A DNA stretch of 64,000 nt. Source: Flaveria trinervia. Lineage: Eukaryota > Streptophyta > Magnoliopsida > Asterales > Asteraceae. The position numbers and the translations under genes were made by a program. Within the stretch, counting starts at the first letter, position 1; every line of letters starts with the position of its first letter. Under the pieces are notes generated by a model. That model was not told the DNA's origin. It worked only from the letters and a program-made list of their open reading frames with translations, and did no database searches. Location of the stretch: assembly GCA_025506515.1 (NCBI GenBank), contig CM046453.1, forward strand, positions 41,423,727 through 41,487,726. Reading direction: 5' to 3'. Below are positions 1 to 10,170 of this stretch, piece by piece.

Positions 1-771
1 AAGGGTACTGAGGGTAGAAGAAGATGAAGAAGATAATGATGAAGATGAAGATAGGCTGCCAATCTTAGCTATTATACAGTTGCCTAAGGCCACAAGTCAC
101 CCTCCAACAGTTATTCCTGAATCTCAAAGGCAAACTGTGAAAGTGAAGTTAGAAAAAGAAGAGCTTCACAAACAACATGATGAGGAACTGTTGAGAAGAG
201 TTGACAAAGCATATGCTGCCACATCTTCAATCATCAACATGAAGAAGCATGCTCTCAGGTTATACACTCTCAAACATACCTTCAATATCAAAAGGAGAGA
301 GTGAGGATTTGGCTTGATCCCAGGGTGTCTCATAGGATTCAAAAGAAAAACATTCCACAGAGATACATTGGCCAAGTAAAGAAGATTGTAGATGAAGTGA
401 TCTCACTAGTCTTTGTAGTATCACCTTGGGAAATCCTACATGACTTCAAGAAAGCCCATAAAGGTAAACTGACCCCACAAAAGATGCTGGAAAATAAAAT
501 GGTGAAAAAGGGGTTTGTGTATAGGAGGCTTGAGGAAGTTAGAAAGAATGAGCTCCAGTTGTTCTTAGAGGGTAATTACCCAGATGAATTTGCTTGTAGA
601 GTAATAACAACTGTGGAACTCAAAAATGGGAAGCAAGTCAAATACCTATCTGAGTATTATGGGCCAGAATCACTTTTTGAAGGAGGAGCAGAAGAGCTTA
701 CCATGGAGGAACAAGTAACCTTCCTTGAGGCCTATACAAGGGAGTCATACAGACTCAAAGTTGGGAAGTAG
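1..771 (+). pseudogene. Third ORF (env-position) C-terminal part, Copia-B fragment
   Basis: This is the C-terminal part of the extra ORF that lies downstream of pol in Copia-B elements. It is open from the window edge in frame 2 (acidic EED-rich stretch, then a Lys/Glu-rich segment). It shifts frame near 296-303 and continues in frame 1 to a stop at 769-771. The second half is clearly homologous, at protein level, to 16777-17433 of the complete Copia-B element (shared segments include WLDP/WPDP, NGQVKKIVD/IGQVKKIVD, TTVELKNGK and KYLSEYYG). No transmembrane segment or signal peptide is visible, so 'env-like' describes position only. Function is unknown. The upstream pol is outside the window. 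Inactive because of the frameshift. Confidence 0.75.
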
Positions 772-977
772 ATATCATGGATGGGGTAACAGCTCTGTGT
801 CCAGTTCCCCAAGACAGAGTTCCCATTCATCCTTTGCCAAACAGATCATTGAGACTTCTTCCCAGGCCTGTGCTTACAACGGTCACTTCTGAGCTGATCT
901 CGAAGACAAAAAGACCAATCTTTCTGCCATAATAAGTGGGACATCTTCAATAAGTTTAGAGGTTTTGGCTGCATTGG

Positions 978-990
978 TTCAGGGGGAGTT
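978..990 (+). promoter_or_regulatory. Polypurine tract of Copia-B fragment
   Basis: TTCAGGGGGAGTT sits directly against the LTR start at 991. This is the plus-strand priming tract expected 5' of a 3' LTR. The same tract precedes the 3' LTR at 17554. Bases 772-977 are non-coding 3' untranslated sequence that closely matches 17434-17540. Confidence 0.8.
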
Positions 991-1863
991 TGTTGGACCA
1001 AAAGAACCAATGAGCCTGATCAGAAAAACCTCTAAGTCCCACAGACATCACAACAACTGCTGAAGACTTGATCAGCTGTTTGACAAAGTTGAAGAGCAAC
1101 AACTGAAGAACAAAGTACTAAAGACTTCAACAGCTGAAGACCAAAGTCTGAAGATCAACAGCTGAAGACTAAAGTACTAAAGACTTCAAAAGCTGAAGAC
1201 TAAAGTACTGAAGACTTCAACAGCTGAAGACCAAAGTCTGAAGATCAACAGCTGAAGACTAAAGTACTGAAGATCAACAGCCGAAGTACAAAGACTGAAG
1301 ACAACAGCTGAAGACATCAGCTGATGACAACAGCTGAAGTTCAAGTACAAGTACTGAAGCCTTTAGAGTTTGTTACAACAGCTGAAGAAGCATTCTTCAG
1401 TTGTTGTGATGGTTTCCTTTCAGTAGTTTTCTTTTCTATTTCAGTACTTGTAAAACGACTGAAGAGCATGTTCTTGAGTCGTTGTAGTTTCAGTAGTTTC
1501 TTTTCAGTAGTTGTAGTGATAGTTAACACTTAGTATTTTTGTAAGAAGATGTCAGCTGTTTGACATCTTCAGTAGTTGTGTTAACTATCAGTAGTTTGAA
1601 TAATTCTGTTAGATGTCACTATCAAGTGACATCAGCAGACGTCACATCTCCTATATAAGAGATGTTGACCTAATTGTGCGTGTGACATTCTGTTACCACA
1701 AAAGTGCATATTGAATGAAATATCTTTCGCAAAAATCTCTCTCTCTATAACCGTTTACTCTTATATTGAATATCAATTGTGTTCTTGTGAATTGTCTAAT
1801 TCATTGTTTGATTTCCGCTGCAATACTCTCTAATCAATCAAACGTAGATCACTGATCCTAACA
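991..1863 (+). repeat. LTR of Copia-B fragment
   Basis: The LTR begins TGTTGGACC and ends CCTAACA (873 bp). It has a U3 filled with CTGAAGA/CTTCAG-type short repeats (about 1040-1560), a palindromic TATA region at 1644-1665 and a CT-rich R/U5. It is diverged but alignable to the LTRs at 6337-7049 and 17554-18252. It is preceded by a polypurine tract, as a 3' LTR would be, but followed by a primer site, as a 5' LTR would be (see 1866-1877). Confidence 0.85.
1644..1665 (+). promoter_or_regulatory. Palindromic TATA box of Copia-B LTR
   Basis: ACATCTC and GAGATGT form a 7-bp inverted repeat around CTATATAA. TGACATCA and GACGTCAC half-sites (as-1/CRE-like) lie just upstream. This is the predicted core promoter for the genomic RNA. 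The homologous LTR at 6840-6861 has the same geometry with compensating base changes. Confidence 0.65.
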
Positions 1864-1972
1864 AATGGTATCAGAGCTGGAATTACATCACTTTTCTTTG
1901 AATAAAAGAAAAATGGACTTGATGCATCAGACTAAACATGTTCATCTTCTGGAATTACATCACTTTTCTTTT
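1864..1972. other. Junction of Copia-B leader with Copia-A, with duplicated 23-mer
   Basis: Only about 75 bp of Copia-B leader follow the LTR before Copia-A sequence (minus strand) starts near 1941. A 23-bp word (CTGGAATTACATCACTTTTC plus TTT) occurs at 1877-1899 and again at 1949-1971. The second copy belongs to the Copia-A 3' pol end (compare 62333-62375). The first looks like templated filler at the breakpoint. Confidence 0.6.
1866..1877 (+). promoter_or_regulatory. Primer binding site following the LTR
   Basis: TGGTATCAGAGC, two bases after the LTR end, is the standard plant initiator-Met-tRNA primer site. It should be next to a 5' LTR, yet this LTR has a third ORF and polypurine tract upstream. 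The structure PPT-LTR-PBS implies two elements sharing one LTR, or a one-LTR circle product. Confidence 0.8.
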
Positions 1973-3538
1973 TAATGCTGTTGACCTCTGACAGATATAA
2001 AAAACGTGGTTTATCAAAGGCTTTTGTGTAGAGCTCAGTGCGTCGGAAATCCGTATTTGTTTTAACAACATCGATTAGATTCTTTTCAAAACAATCACGT
2101 ATAAAGTGATATTAAATTCCGATGTGTTTGGTCTTAGGATGTTGGACATGATTTTTAGTAACGGCTATTGCAGCAGAATTATCAACAAATATAGGGGTGT
2201 TAGAATATTTCAAACCGTAGTCCCACATTTGCTGTAGAATGTAGATGATTTGAGAACAGTAGTTTGCTGCAGCAACATATTCAACTTCACAAGTTGACAA
2301 CTCAACTAATGTCTGCTGCTTACACTGCCACGTGACTAATCTTCTCCCAAAGAATTGACAACCTGCTAAGGTGGATTTGTAGTTCATCTTGCAGCTGTCG
2401 TAATCCGAGTCACTGTACGCAGTAAGCTCAAAATCATCATCATGAGGATACCACAACCCAAGTATTGGTGTACCCTTCAGATAACAAAATATCCTCTTGA
2501 CCCCTATAAGATGGTTAACTTTGGGTTTCGCCTGGTATCTTGAACAAAGACATGTCACATACATGATATCAGGTCTTGAGGCAGTGAGGTACATGAGGGA
2601 TCCAATCATTCCTTGGTACATGGTGGCATCAACCAGATCACCATTCTCATCGGGTGCTACATCTTGGTTTGTAGCAAGTGGAGTCCCAACTGCGGAAGCA
2701 ATTTCCATGTCAAACCGACTGAGAATGTCCCCTACATACTTGGTCTGATGTAGAAATATCCCATTTGGTGTTTGATCCACCTGTAACCCGAGAAAGAACT
2801 TTATCTCTCCCATGGCACTCATTTCAAATTCTGCCTTCATTACTGCTTCAAATTCTTTACATAAGTCTTCATTCTTGGAACCAAAGATTATGTCATCAAC
2901 ATAAATCTGAACAAGCAGTAGATCACCATCCTTTTCTTTGATGAACAGTGTACAGTCAATTACACCTCTGCAAAATCCATGTTTCAGAAGGTGAGTTGAG
3001 AGTTTTTCATACCACGCTCTCGGGGCTTGATTAAGCCCGTAGAGAGCCTTATCCAGTTTGTAAACTCTGTCCCGATAATATGGATCCTTAAATCCTTCGG
3101 TTGACTGACATACACTATTTCCCGGATTTAACCATGAAGAAATGCACTCTTTACATCCAATTGATAGACCTTAATCTTCATATAAGAGGCATAGGCTAGG
3201 AAGATACGGATGGCTTCCATTCTCGCCACAAGTGCAAATACTTTATTGTAATCAATTCCCTCGACTTGTAGAAATCCTTGAACTACAAGTCGAGCTTTGT
3301 TCCTGATTATGACTCCTTGGTCATCTTTCTTACATTTCAAGACCCACTTGGTGCCAATGACCTTAACACCTTTAGGTCTATCTACTAGTGTCCATACACC
3401 TAACTTCTTGAACTGAAGAAGTTCTTCTTGCATGGCACTCACCCATGCCTCATCATTTAGGGCGTCACTGACGTATTTTGGCTCAAACTGAGACACAAAA
3501 CAGCGATATGCACCATCGTGAAGATACCCTTTTTCCAT
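1960..3538 (-). pseudogene. Copia-A copy 1: reverse transcriptase and RNase H
   Basis: This is the 3' end of pol of a Ty1/copia element on the minus strand. The RT start region runs from 3538 (WTLVD, GTKWVLK, RLVVQGF, QLDVKSAFLHG). The catalytic YVDDIIFG lies near 2890-2915. RT C-terminus and RNase H lie in the long open stretch 2840-2112 (FFLGLQ, GSLMYLTASRPDIMY, the catalytic SDSDY stretch, and a C-terminal DNSAAI). Breaks: a nonsense codon at 3128-3130 right after AFLHG, a one-base deletion near 3110-3125, and a nonsense codon at 2112-2114 with the RNase H tail continuing to about 1960. The closest relative in the window is 62321-64000. The downstream third ORF and 3' LTR are lost at the 1941 junction. 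Confidence 0.9.
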
Positions 3539-4900
3539 TACCGAGGCATAATCAACGGAATACAGCTGATTTCTTGTCTGAACTCCTGATCTGACATCCC
3601 GATAACATTGTCCAAAGGATGATAGACATTTAGGCGTGATCCAGGAGTGGTGGGGACAACTACCTCAGAATCAAGATTATGAACGTTTGGTTCCTTATCT
3701 AAGGCAGTGGGAGTGTGAGGTTCCGAAGACTCAGAGGCATCAACGTCAAGTGCTTGTGGACTTGCAGAAGTAGGAACCTGTTCCTCCTGATTGTTTTGAT
3801 CATTCTCCACGGCTTCATCGTCAGAGGAAGAGTCACTAACCTCGAGTGCTCCTCCTGAATGATTACGCGATTCACCTTGTGAACCAGGTGATGTTGAGTC
3901 TTGTGCTTGTGTGTTCGAGACATCATACATCATTTTGGCTGCTAACTCATCGTCAGAAGTGGAGAGAGGAATGTTGAAGGACTTGAAGAATCCATCATAG
4001 TAGAAGAAGAATGCGGGTCCTTTTCTAGCAGGAGGGGTGGTGTATCTCTAAACATCGATGTTACACCACACTTCTACTTGACCCATTGAGTTGGTGTAAA
4101 CTCTCTTATTCGGTATGTTGTATCTTTCAAAGACTCCCTCTTCGGCCTTCTCACTAAACTTACCTTCTTGAGTTTTCTTCAGCAATTTACATGGTGCTCC
4201 AAACGGTTCGAGGTACTCCAGATCAGGTTTACGTCGTTGTAGTAGCTCGTAACATGTTTTTCCATGTCGTTAACCACCAAGACTCGATTCAAGGTGTAAC
4301 ATGCATTTGCCACTGCCTCGTTCTAGAATTGATAGGTAGTTTCGAGTCTGCTAACATTGTCCTGGCAGTCTCTATCAAGCTTCTGTTTTTCCTTTCAGCA
4401 ACCCCGTTCATCTGTGGAGTGTAAGCAGATGTGAATTGATGTACAATTCCCTTTTCTTTGCAGAATGCCTCCATCCATTGGTTCTTGAACTCTGTTCCAT
4501 TGTCTGAGCAGACCTGTCTAACCTTTAGCTTGTAGAGAGATTCCAGTGTAGTTACTAACTCTTTGAATGAATCAAATGTTTTTGATTTTGATTTCAAAAA
4601 CATCACCCAAGAGAATCTTGAGTAGTCATATTAACTACATAGCAGTACAAGTCGCCTGCGATGCTTCTTGTACTGACTGGACCAAACAGATCCATATGAA
4701 GAAGCTCAAGAGGCAGTTCTATAAAGTTAACTTTCTCTGCCTTATGAGACTTCTTAGTCTGTTTGCCTTTCTTGCAGGAAACACAAAAATCCAGGAGTTG
4801 GAAGTTTTTGACGTTTACTCCTCGCACTAGATCATTCTGGATCAAGTGGTTCATCTTCATGGATTGATGTGCCCCATTCTCCTATACCAGGAGATAGAAT
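3539..4900 (-). pseudogene. Copia-A copy 1: integrase and linker to RT
   Basis: Integrase core on the minus strand. 4860-4603 carries the HHCC tail (CVSCKKGK) and the first catalytic Asp (LLHMDLFGPV). 4606-4289 carries the second Asp (VCSDNGTEF) and the catalytic Glu region (NGVAERKNRSLIE), so all three DDE positions are visible. A frame break near 4603-4606 separates these parts, and another follows 4289. The C-terminal integrase tail is degraded. The Ser/Glu/Pro-rich linker (3933-3538), ending with the typical HPLDNVIG motif, leads into RT. Enzyme role: inserting element cDNA into chromosomal DNA. Non-functional here. Confidence 0.85.
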
Positions 4901-5029
4901 CCTTCTCAGTAGCTTTTGACAAGAAGCACTGAACTTGATGATCCGTTGTAGAGGCCTTTGATAGATCTAAGAGGTAAAGTCATTATATCTTGAGGCTGAC
5001 ATTAAGACTTGGTCCTCCGAAATCACTTA

Positions 5030-5330
5030 ATCCTTTTCAGGACATAGAACTTCTTATTGTTGAAAACTACCTTAAATCACTTGTCACATATTAGGGAAAC
5101 CGAAAGCAAGTTATTTTGAAGATGTTGAACATAGTTTACCTTGTCAAACTTCACTTTCTGGTTCCCTACTTCCCCTTGCGCTGTGATGTACCCTCCTTTG
5201 TTTCCAACAAATGAAACATGACCTCCTTTGATTTGTTTGACGTTTGATAGGAGTGCCTGGTTCCCAGTCATGTGCCTGGATGCTCTGCTATCTACAATCC
5301 AAGTGTTTGTTTCAGCACTATAGCGAACAC
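5030..5330 (-). pseudogene. Copia-A copy 1: aspartic protease
   Basis: The protease/pre-integrase segment of pol reads WIVDS-RASRHMTGN followed by GGHVSFVGNKGG and NNLLSVSLICDK. Copia proteases normally have a catalytic DSG triad (DSGCSRHMTG). Here the third residue is Arg (DSR), which should abolish polyprotein processing. It sits between the second zinc knuckle (5690-5730) and the pre-integrase/integrase region, in usual copia order. Confidence 0.8.
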
Positions 5331-5456
5331 CCTACACATTCAATTGAAAACATTAGTTAAGGTTAGGGACCCAAGTCTTAACCGGCTTGGGTGTCCCAGA
5401 GGCATCACACATCACAAATTCCACCCATTGTCCATTAGAGGGTGAGGGAAGATCCT

Positions 5457-6331
5457 TCATCTTCTTGTTCTCATTATCAGATCCAGGGATGGACTTTTCT
5501 TTCCATAAACCAGTTTTATGTAAGGTCTGTTGTGATAAACAGACGACTGGCTGGTGGGTTGAACTTTAGGTTTACTGACTCTTTTTGGTGGAGTCATGGA
5601 GCTTCTTTTGGAAGAGCTCGCTTTAGTGTCATAAAGTTCAACCTTTTTCTTTGGTGTCTGAGAATAAGGACAGTAAGACGTGATGTGACCATACTTTCCA
5701 CAGTTGTAGCAAGATCTACTATTGATATATTGGTGTAAATATTTCTGTGGAGAAGTGTGTGACACATGTGTGACTTTATTCAGTTTAGGCTTAGTCACTC
5801 ATGTTTTAATGGTTTAACTTGTTTAACAAAATTAATTGTTTGAACGTTACTAACATCTTTACTTTTTTGTTTACCTGGACTTAGACATGATACGCATGAT
5901 TGGTTAACATGTTTGGTCTGTTTAGGTTTAGAATTAAACTTGGTTGAACTGGACTTTATATTAACCTTTTCAAATTGTTCGTCCAGATTAACACAAGGAA
6001 TTTTACCTTTTGATTTTGAAGTGGCATCCTTTTGTTTAGTGCTGGATTCATTTGATTTACATGTGGAATCTGGATCACTTACAAGAGGAGTGGACACCAC
6101 ATGATCCTTGAATGGGTTATCATTTATTGGTATACTTTCGACATTCATCAAGGTCTCATGTGGTGGTGCAACAACTTTATATCCCAAACCCTCCCTATTG
6201 TTGCGTTGTCTCACTAAGTGTTGGACAATGTGAGAAGAACTTGACCAACTATGCAGTTTTTGTTTTAATGAGCTTACTTCTACTTCCAAAACTGCTTTTT
6301 GTTTCTTAGTGTCTTCTAGGGAGTTTAGATA
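5457..6331 (-). pseudogene. Copia-A copy 1: extended Gag C-terminus with second zinc knuckle
   Basis: Two overlapping stretches (6331-5795 and 5798-5457) encode the C-terminal extension of Gag. It begins with a coiled coil (LEDTKKQKAVLEVEVSSLKQ), then a W..SSS...L..Q....GLGY motif, a Ser/Lys-rich linker, and a second CCHC knuckle (CYNCGKYGHITSYC, about 5690-5730) far from the first (18873-18930). The Copia-B element splits this protein between 6336 and 18258; the flanking halves are collinear across the insertion. A long coiled-coil Gag extension is typical of Sirevirus-type copia elements (family knowledge). The frame break near 5795 makes it a pseudogene. Confidence 0.8.
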
Positions 6332-6336
6332 GAACT

Positions 6337-7049
6337 TGTTGGACCAAAAGAACCAATGAGCCAGATCAGAAAAACCTTTAAGTCCCACAGACATCAAAAC
6401 AACTGAAGTGATCTACAACAGCTGAACACAAAGTCTAAAGACAACTGCTGAAGACAAAGTCTGAAGACAACTGCTGAAGACATAGTCTGAAGACAAAGTC
6501 TGAAGACAACAGCTGAAGACAAAGTCTGAAGACAAAGTCTGAAGACAAAGTCTGAAGATCAAGTTCTCAGAAGTTGTCACAACAGCTGAAGTAGTTCTCT
6601 TCAGTAGTTGTGATGGTTTACATTTCAGTAGTTTGTAATCAGTAGTTTTATACTATGTAAAACATCTGAAGTTCTTACACTTCAGATGTTATAACTTCAG
6701 TAGTTGTAATGTTAGCTTATACTTAGCTTTTAGTGAAGGTGTCCTCAGTTGTTGTGGACATCTTTAGTAGTTTAGTTTACTTTCAGTTGTTTGTATAAAT
6801 CAGTTAGATGTCACTTATCAAGTGACGTCAGCTGATGTCACATTCCTTATAAAAGGAATGTTGACCTAATTTCCCTGCACGGGAAGCTTGTGCATGAATG
6901 AAAACATTCTTTTTGCAGATAACTCTCTCTCTATAACCGTTACTGTTTGATTGAATATTCATATTATTCTTGCTATAATTTCGTCTAATTCGTGTGCTAT
7001 TCCGTTACAATCCTAATCTACTTGATCAAACTAGATCTCGATCCCTTCA
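6337..7049 (+). repeat. 5' LTR of Copia-B
   Basis: 713 bp, TGTTGG...CTTCA. U3 holds about ten head-to-tail 13-bp units of the type AGACAAAGTCTGA (about 6415-6560); each contains the inverted repeat AGAC-AAA-GTCT. CTTCAGTAGTTGT-type words follow in the opposite sense. A TGACGTCA site (6823-6830) and a palindromic TATA (6840-6861) follow. Versus the 3' LTR most differences I see are C/T or G/A transitions plus small indels in the array. Confidence 0.92.
6823..6861 (+). promoter_or_regulatory. as-1/CRE-like site and palindromic TATA of Copia-B 5' LTR
   Basis: TGACGTCA (6823-6830) is a perfect bZIP palindrome, followed by a second TGATGTCA half-site. Then ACATTCC-TTATAAAA-GGAATGT (6840-6861) puts the TATA box in the centre of a 7-bp inverted repeat. 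TGACG motifs bind TGA-type bZIP factors in plants (family knowledge), suggesting stress or defence-hormone control of transcription; that is inference. Confidence 0.6.
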
Positions 7050-7051
7050 AA

Positions 7052-7063
7052 TGGTATCAGAGC
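7052..7063 (+). promoter_or_regulatory. Primer binding site of Copia-B
   Basis: TGGTATCAGAGC is two bases downstream of the 5' LTR, complementary to the 3' end of initiator Met tRNA. The leader 7064-7281 is AT-rich and has no other feature I can support. Confidence 0.9.
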
Positions 7064-7281
7064 AGGTTAATCATTGATCGATTTTAACAATTGATCATAC
7101 GAACTGTTCTTTTGATTTCTAAGTTTGATCGAATTAGCAAATTTGCAAGAATTGGTTATAGAGTTTGTTTTTCTGTTGCTTCCTGTGAATTAATTTGAGA
7201 TTCTTCTTATTTTAAACTGTGTTGTTGAGTTTTTGAATTAGATTTGTTAAAATCTCATTGAACCTGTTTGAATTGGTGAAA

Positions 7282-8388
7282 ATGGCTACATCAATCAATG
7301 ATCCTCATAATACTGGCTCCTCAACAAAGCCTCCGATGCTTGTTAGGAGTGAGTACAACATATGGCAACGACGAATGCTCCATCACCTATCTGTCAATAG
7401 TTCAGGTTGTTGGAAATCTGTGGTTCATGGACCATATAAGCCTATGGTGTGTAATCCGGAAACCAATGAAATGGTTCTGAAGAAGAAAGAGCAATATTCA
7501 GATGAAGATCTAAAACTGTTTGAAGTTGATGCTAAATCCCATGGAATTCTGGCCATGGCACTGCCTAATGAAATCTATTCTGGACTTATGCATCATGAAT
7601 CTGCTCATGACCTCTGGGTTGCTCTGAAAGAACAATTTGGAGGAACTGATGAGGTCCTAGCAAACAATAGAGAAATCCTTGCCCAGTAATATGAGACATT
7701 CTCTCATAGAAAGGGTGAGTCACTGACTCAACAGTTTGAGCGATTCTCCTGTTTGATATCTGAGTTGAAAATGGTTAAACATGAATATACAAACAGTCAG
7801 ATGAACAATAGATTTCTCAGATCCCTGCCTGAGAGATGGGACACATATACTATTGTCCTACGCTCCAGTGCAAATCTAGATAATCTATCTCTCACCCAAC
7901 TTCATGGGAAACTGTTAACATTTGAAAGAGAGATAGAATAGAAAAGGAAACTGACTTCATCTGGGAAGCTCACTGATGATTTTGTACCAGGGAATACTGC
8001 TCTGGTTAGTCATGAGTCAGAATATGCTACATCCGAAAGTTCATATGATGAGCATATTGATTTCTCTTCAAACAGTGGAGATCATGCTTTTGCTTGTATT
8101 GATAGTAATTCAGGATGTAATAGTGACAATCTGTGCTTTTTGATGGATGATTTGAAAGGAATTGCTAATGATGATTTGGAAGAGATGGATATTTTGAGCC
8201 AAATGGCATTAGTTAATATCAGATCTCAAAATTTTTACAAAAGGACAGGTAGAAAATTCCCTGGTCTCTTTGGAAAAACAAAAGTTAGTTTTGACAAGAG
8301 CAAGTTGAGGTGTCACAAGTGCCATAGACTTGGACATTTTGCAAGAGAGTGTAGATCATCTGGATCTAACTCTCCTGCACCCTTGTGA
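7282..8388 (+). pseudogene. Copia-B Gag (capsid to first zinc knuckle)
   Basis: The start is chosen at ATG 7282 (MATSINDPHNTGSS), in one frame to 8388. The capsid-like UBN2/retrotrans_gag region shows YNIWQRRMLHHL, LWVALKEQFGG and the second half QFERFSCLISELK...RFLRSLPERWDTY. The nucleocapsid knuckle CHKCHRLGHFAREC (CX2CX4HX4C) is near 8308-8350, intact. Two in-frame stops (7687-7689, 7939-7941) break it without frameshift; a TGA at 8386-8388 ends the readable part. Gag packages the RNA and builds the virus-like particle. The conserved frame shows the element was functional before the point mutations. Confidence 0.9.
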
Positions 8389-9945
8389 CCTTTCCAGGCA
8401 ATAATTCACAAACAAAGGGCAACATTCTACCAGTTCTGGTCATCATACACAAATTCAATCATCTCCTGCATATTTATTCCTCAAGGTCAAATGCCATATC
8501 CTTATCCCTGTTTTTACATATCTCAGTCCAATCAGGTTCCAGTACCCATAGCTCAACAACCACATGCTCTACCTGAGCCTTAACCATCTCAATCAAGTCA
8601 ACAATCTCAATCTCAATCTCGATCACATCAAAGCTTCTTCACTCCTGGAGTTGTTGACTGGAGTATTTACCAGATGATCTTTCTGGTTATTCTGAACAAG
8701 TGTTTTCTGGTGCTGGTCAACATGGTGGTGAAAATCCTTTTGGAAATCTTGCTCTTATGGCCTGGAGTCTACTGATGGTTCATGCTCAAATACTTCATCA
8801 TCATAGGTACCACAAGTATCTTCTGAGGCTAAGGCCAAGTTGTGTTCTGAGTCATGCATAGCTTCTTTTGCCTCAATTAGAGAAACAAATGTAGTTTTAA
8901 TTAATCAAAATCTTGACCTAGAGAAAGTGATTTCCAAAAGAAAAAGCTGAGTTTGAGTTTTTATAAAAGAAAAAGATGATGAGATTTACAAACTAAAATG
9001 CCAAATCACTGATGAAAAGGCTAAGGTAGAGGTCATTTTAGAAAATCATAAGAGTCTCAAAGAAACACTTGCAGCTACTCAAGTTGGGTGTGAACGCTGG
9101 GTAACATCTTGCAAGGGGTTTGAAATGCTTCTCAGTAAGCAAACTGCTTCAAATGTGAAGTTTGGGATTGGATATAATCACACTGAACCTCCTACAGATT
9201 TTACTCCCAAGACAGAAGTAAAATCTGAAGGTGAAATCAATTCCCAAACCACATCATCATGTGTCTCATCCTTAAGTGATAATGTACAATCAGAGGATGA
9301 AGTCAGTAATAGTACCTCAGCTAATCAATCCGTTGATGGTCTTACTGCTGATGAACACATGATCAAAGAAAAGCTGAGCACTTCAGGTGTTGTCTCACAA
9401 GGTATTCAAAGTACTAAAGAGCAAGTAACAACACCTGAAGAATATTTCAAACCAACTGAAACCAAACATGGTTTGACACTGCTGAAGAGTCTATCAGGAA
9501 ATCCAAATGTACTGATCGAAAACTTATGAAGAACAAGTCTTCAGTTGTTAGAAATCCTTCAGTACTGAGAGAAGAAAGTACTGAAGAACACACCTCAGTG
9601 GTTTCATCTTCTTCAGCAGTTGAACAACAGAAGATGAAGAAAAAGCCATGTGAAATATGTGGTCTATGCAATCATCTCACTGATGAATGTTGGTACAGAA
9701 AGGGTTCCAAATTTAACAAAGATAAAATCATTAAAAAGAATATTAATAAAATGAAAGATGAATTTGAAACCAAGTTTGTGCCACAAACATCTCAAACTGA
9801 TAAACCAAAGTCTTCACAAAAATCTAAACAGAAGGAAGTGGTTTATCATAAAACAGCTGAAAATATTCCTCAAGGAGTATCCAAACAACAGACTAAGTCT
9901 GTGTCTTTCAAAAAGGAGGACATGGTGTGTCACAAGAACCAATAA
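8389..9945 (+). pseudogene. Copia-B Gag extension: coiled coil and second zinc knuckle
   Basis: This region joins Gag to protease. 8389-8760 is Gln/Ser-rich and frame-broken. 8830-9125 encodes a Lys/Glu-rich coiled coil. The W....C.GF..LL..Q.....FGIGY motif follows (about 9097-9175), equivalent to GLGY in Copia-A and -C. 9125-9529 is Ser/Thr/Glu-rich. After a frame change at 9526-9529 there is a second CCHC knuckle, CEICGLCNHLTDEC (about 9650-9695), then a Lys-rich segment to a stop at 9943-9945. A second short open piece (9961-10170) continues the linker. The coding DNA at 9535-9610 itself contains CTTCAG/CTGAAG words like those in the LTR. Confidence 0.75.
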
Positions 9946-10170
9946 AAAACAAGTACTGATGTGTCTGCTGAACTGAAGGCTTTAACAACTAATCAGACAC
10001 AACTTGTTATGATGGTTCCACATCTGTTGGGGAGAGTTAACCAAATAGATGTACCTGTGATTAAACCACTGAAAAGGAAAACTAAGCCAAAATCAAAGGA
10101 ATCCTTTTCAGCACCATCTCTATCTTCAAAGGCTGTTAATCATGACAAATCAGTTAGTATAAACTGTTGA

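Noticed and set aside
1324..1533. ORFs in both strands of the Copia-B LTR
   Set aside because: They arise from CTTCAG/CTGAAG repeats in U3; not coding.
7052..7063. tRNA-like match
   Set aside because: Only the 12-base primer complementarity is present; no tRNA fold around it.
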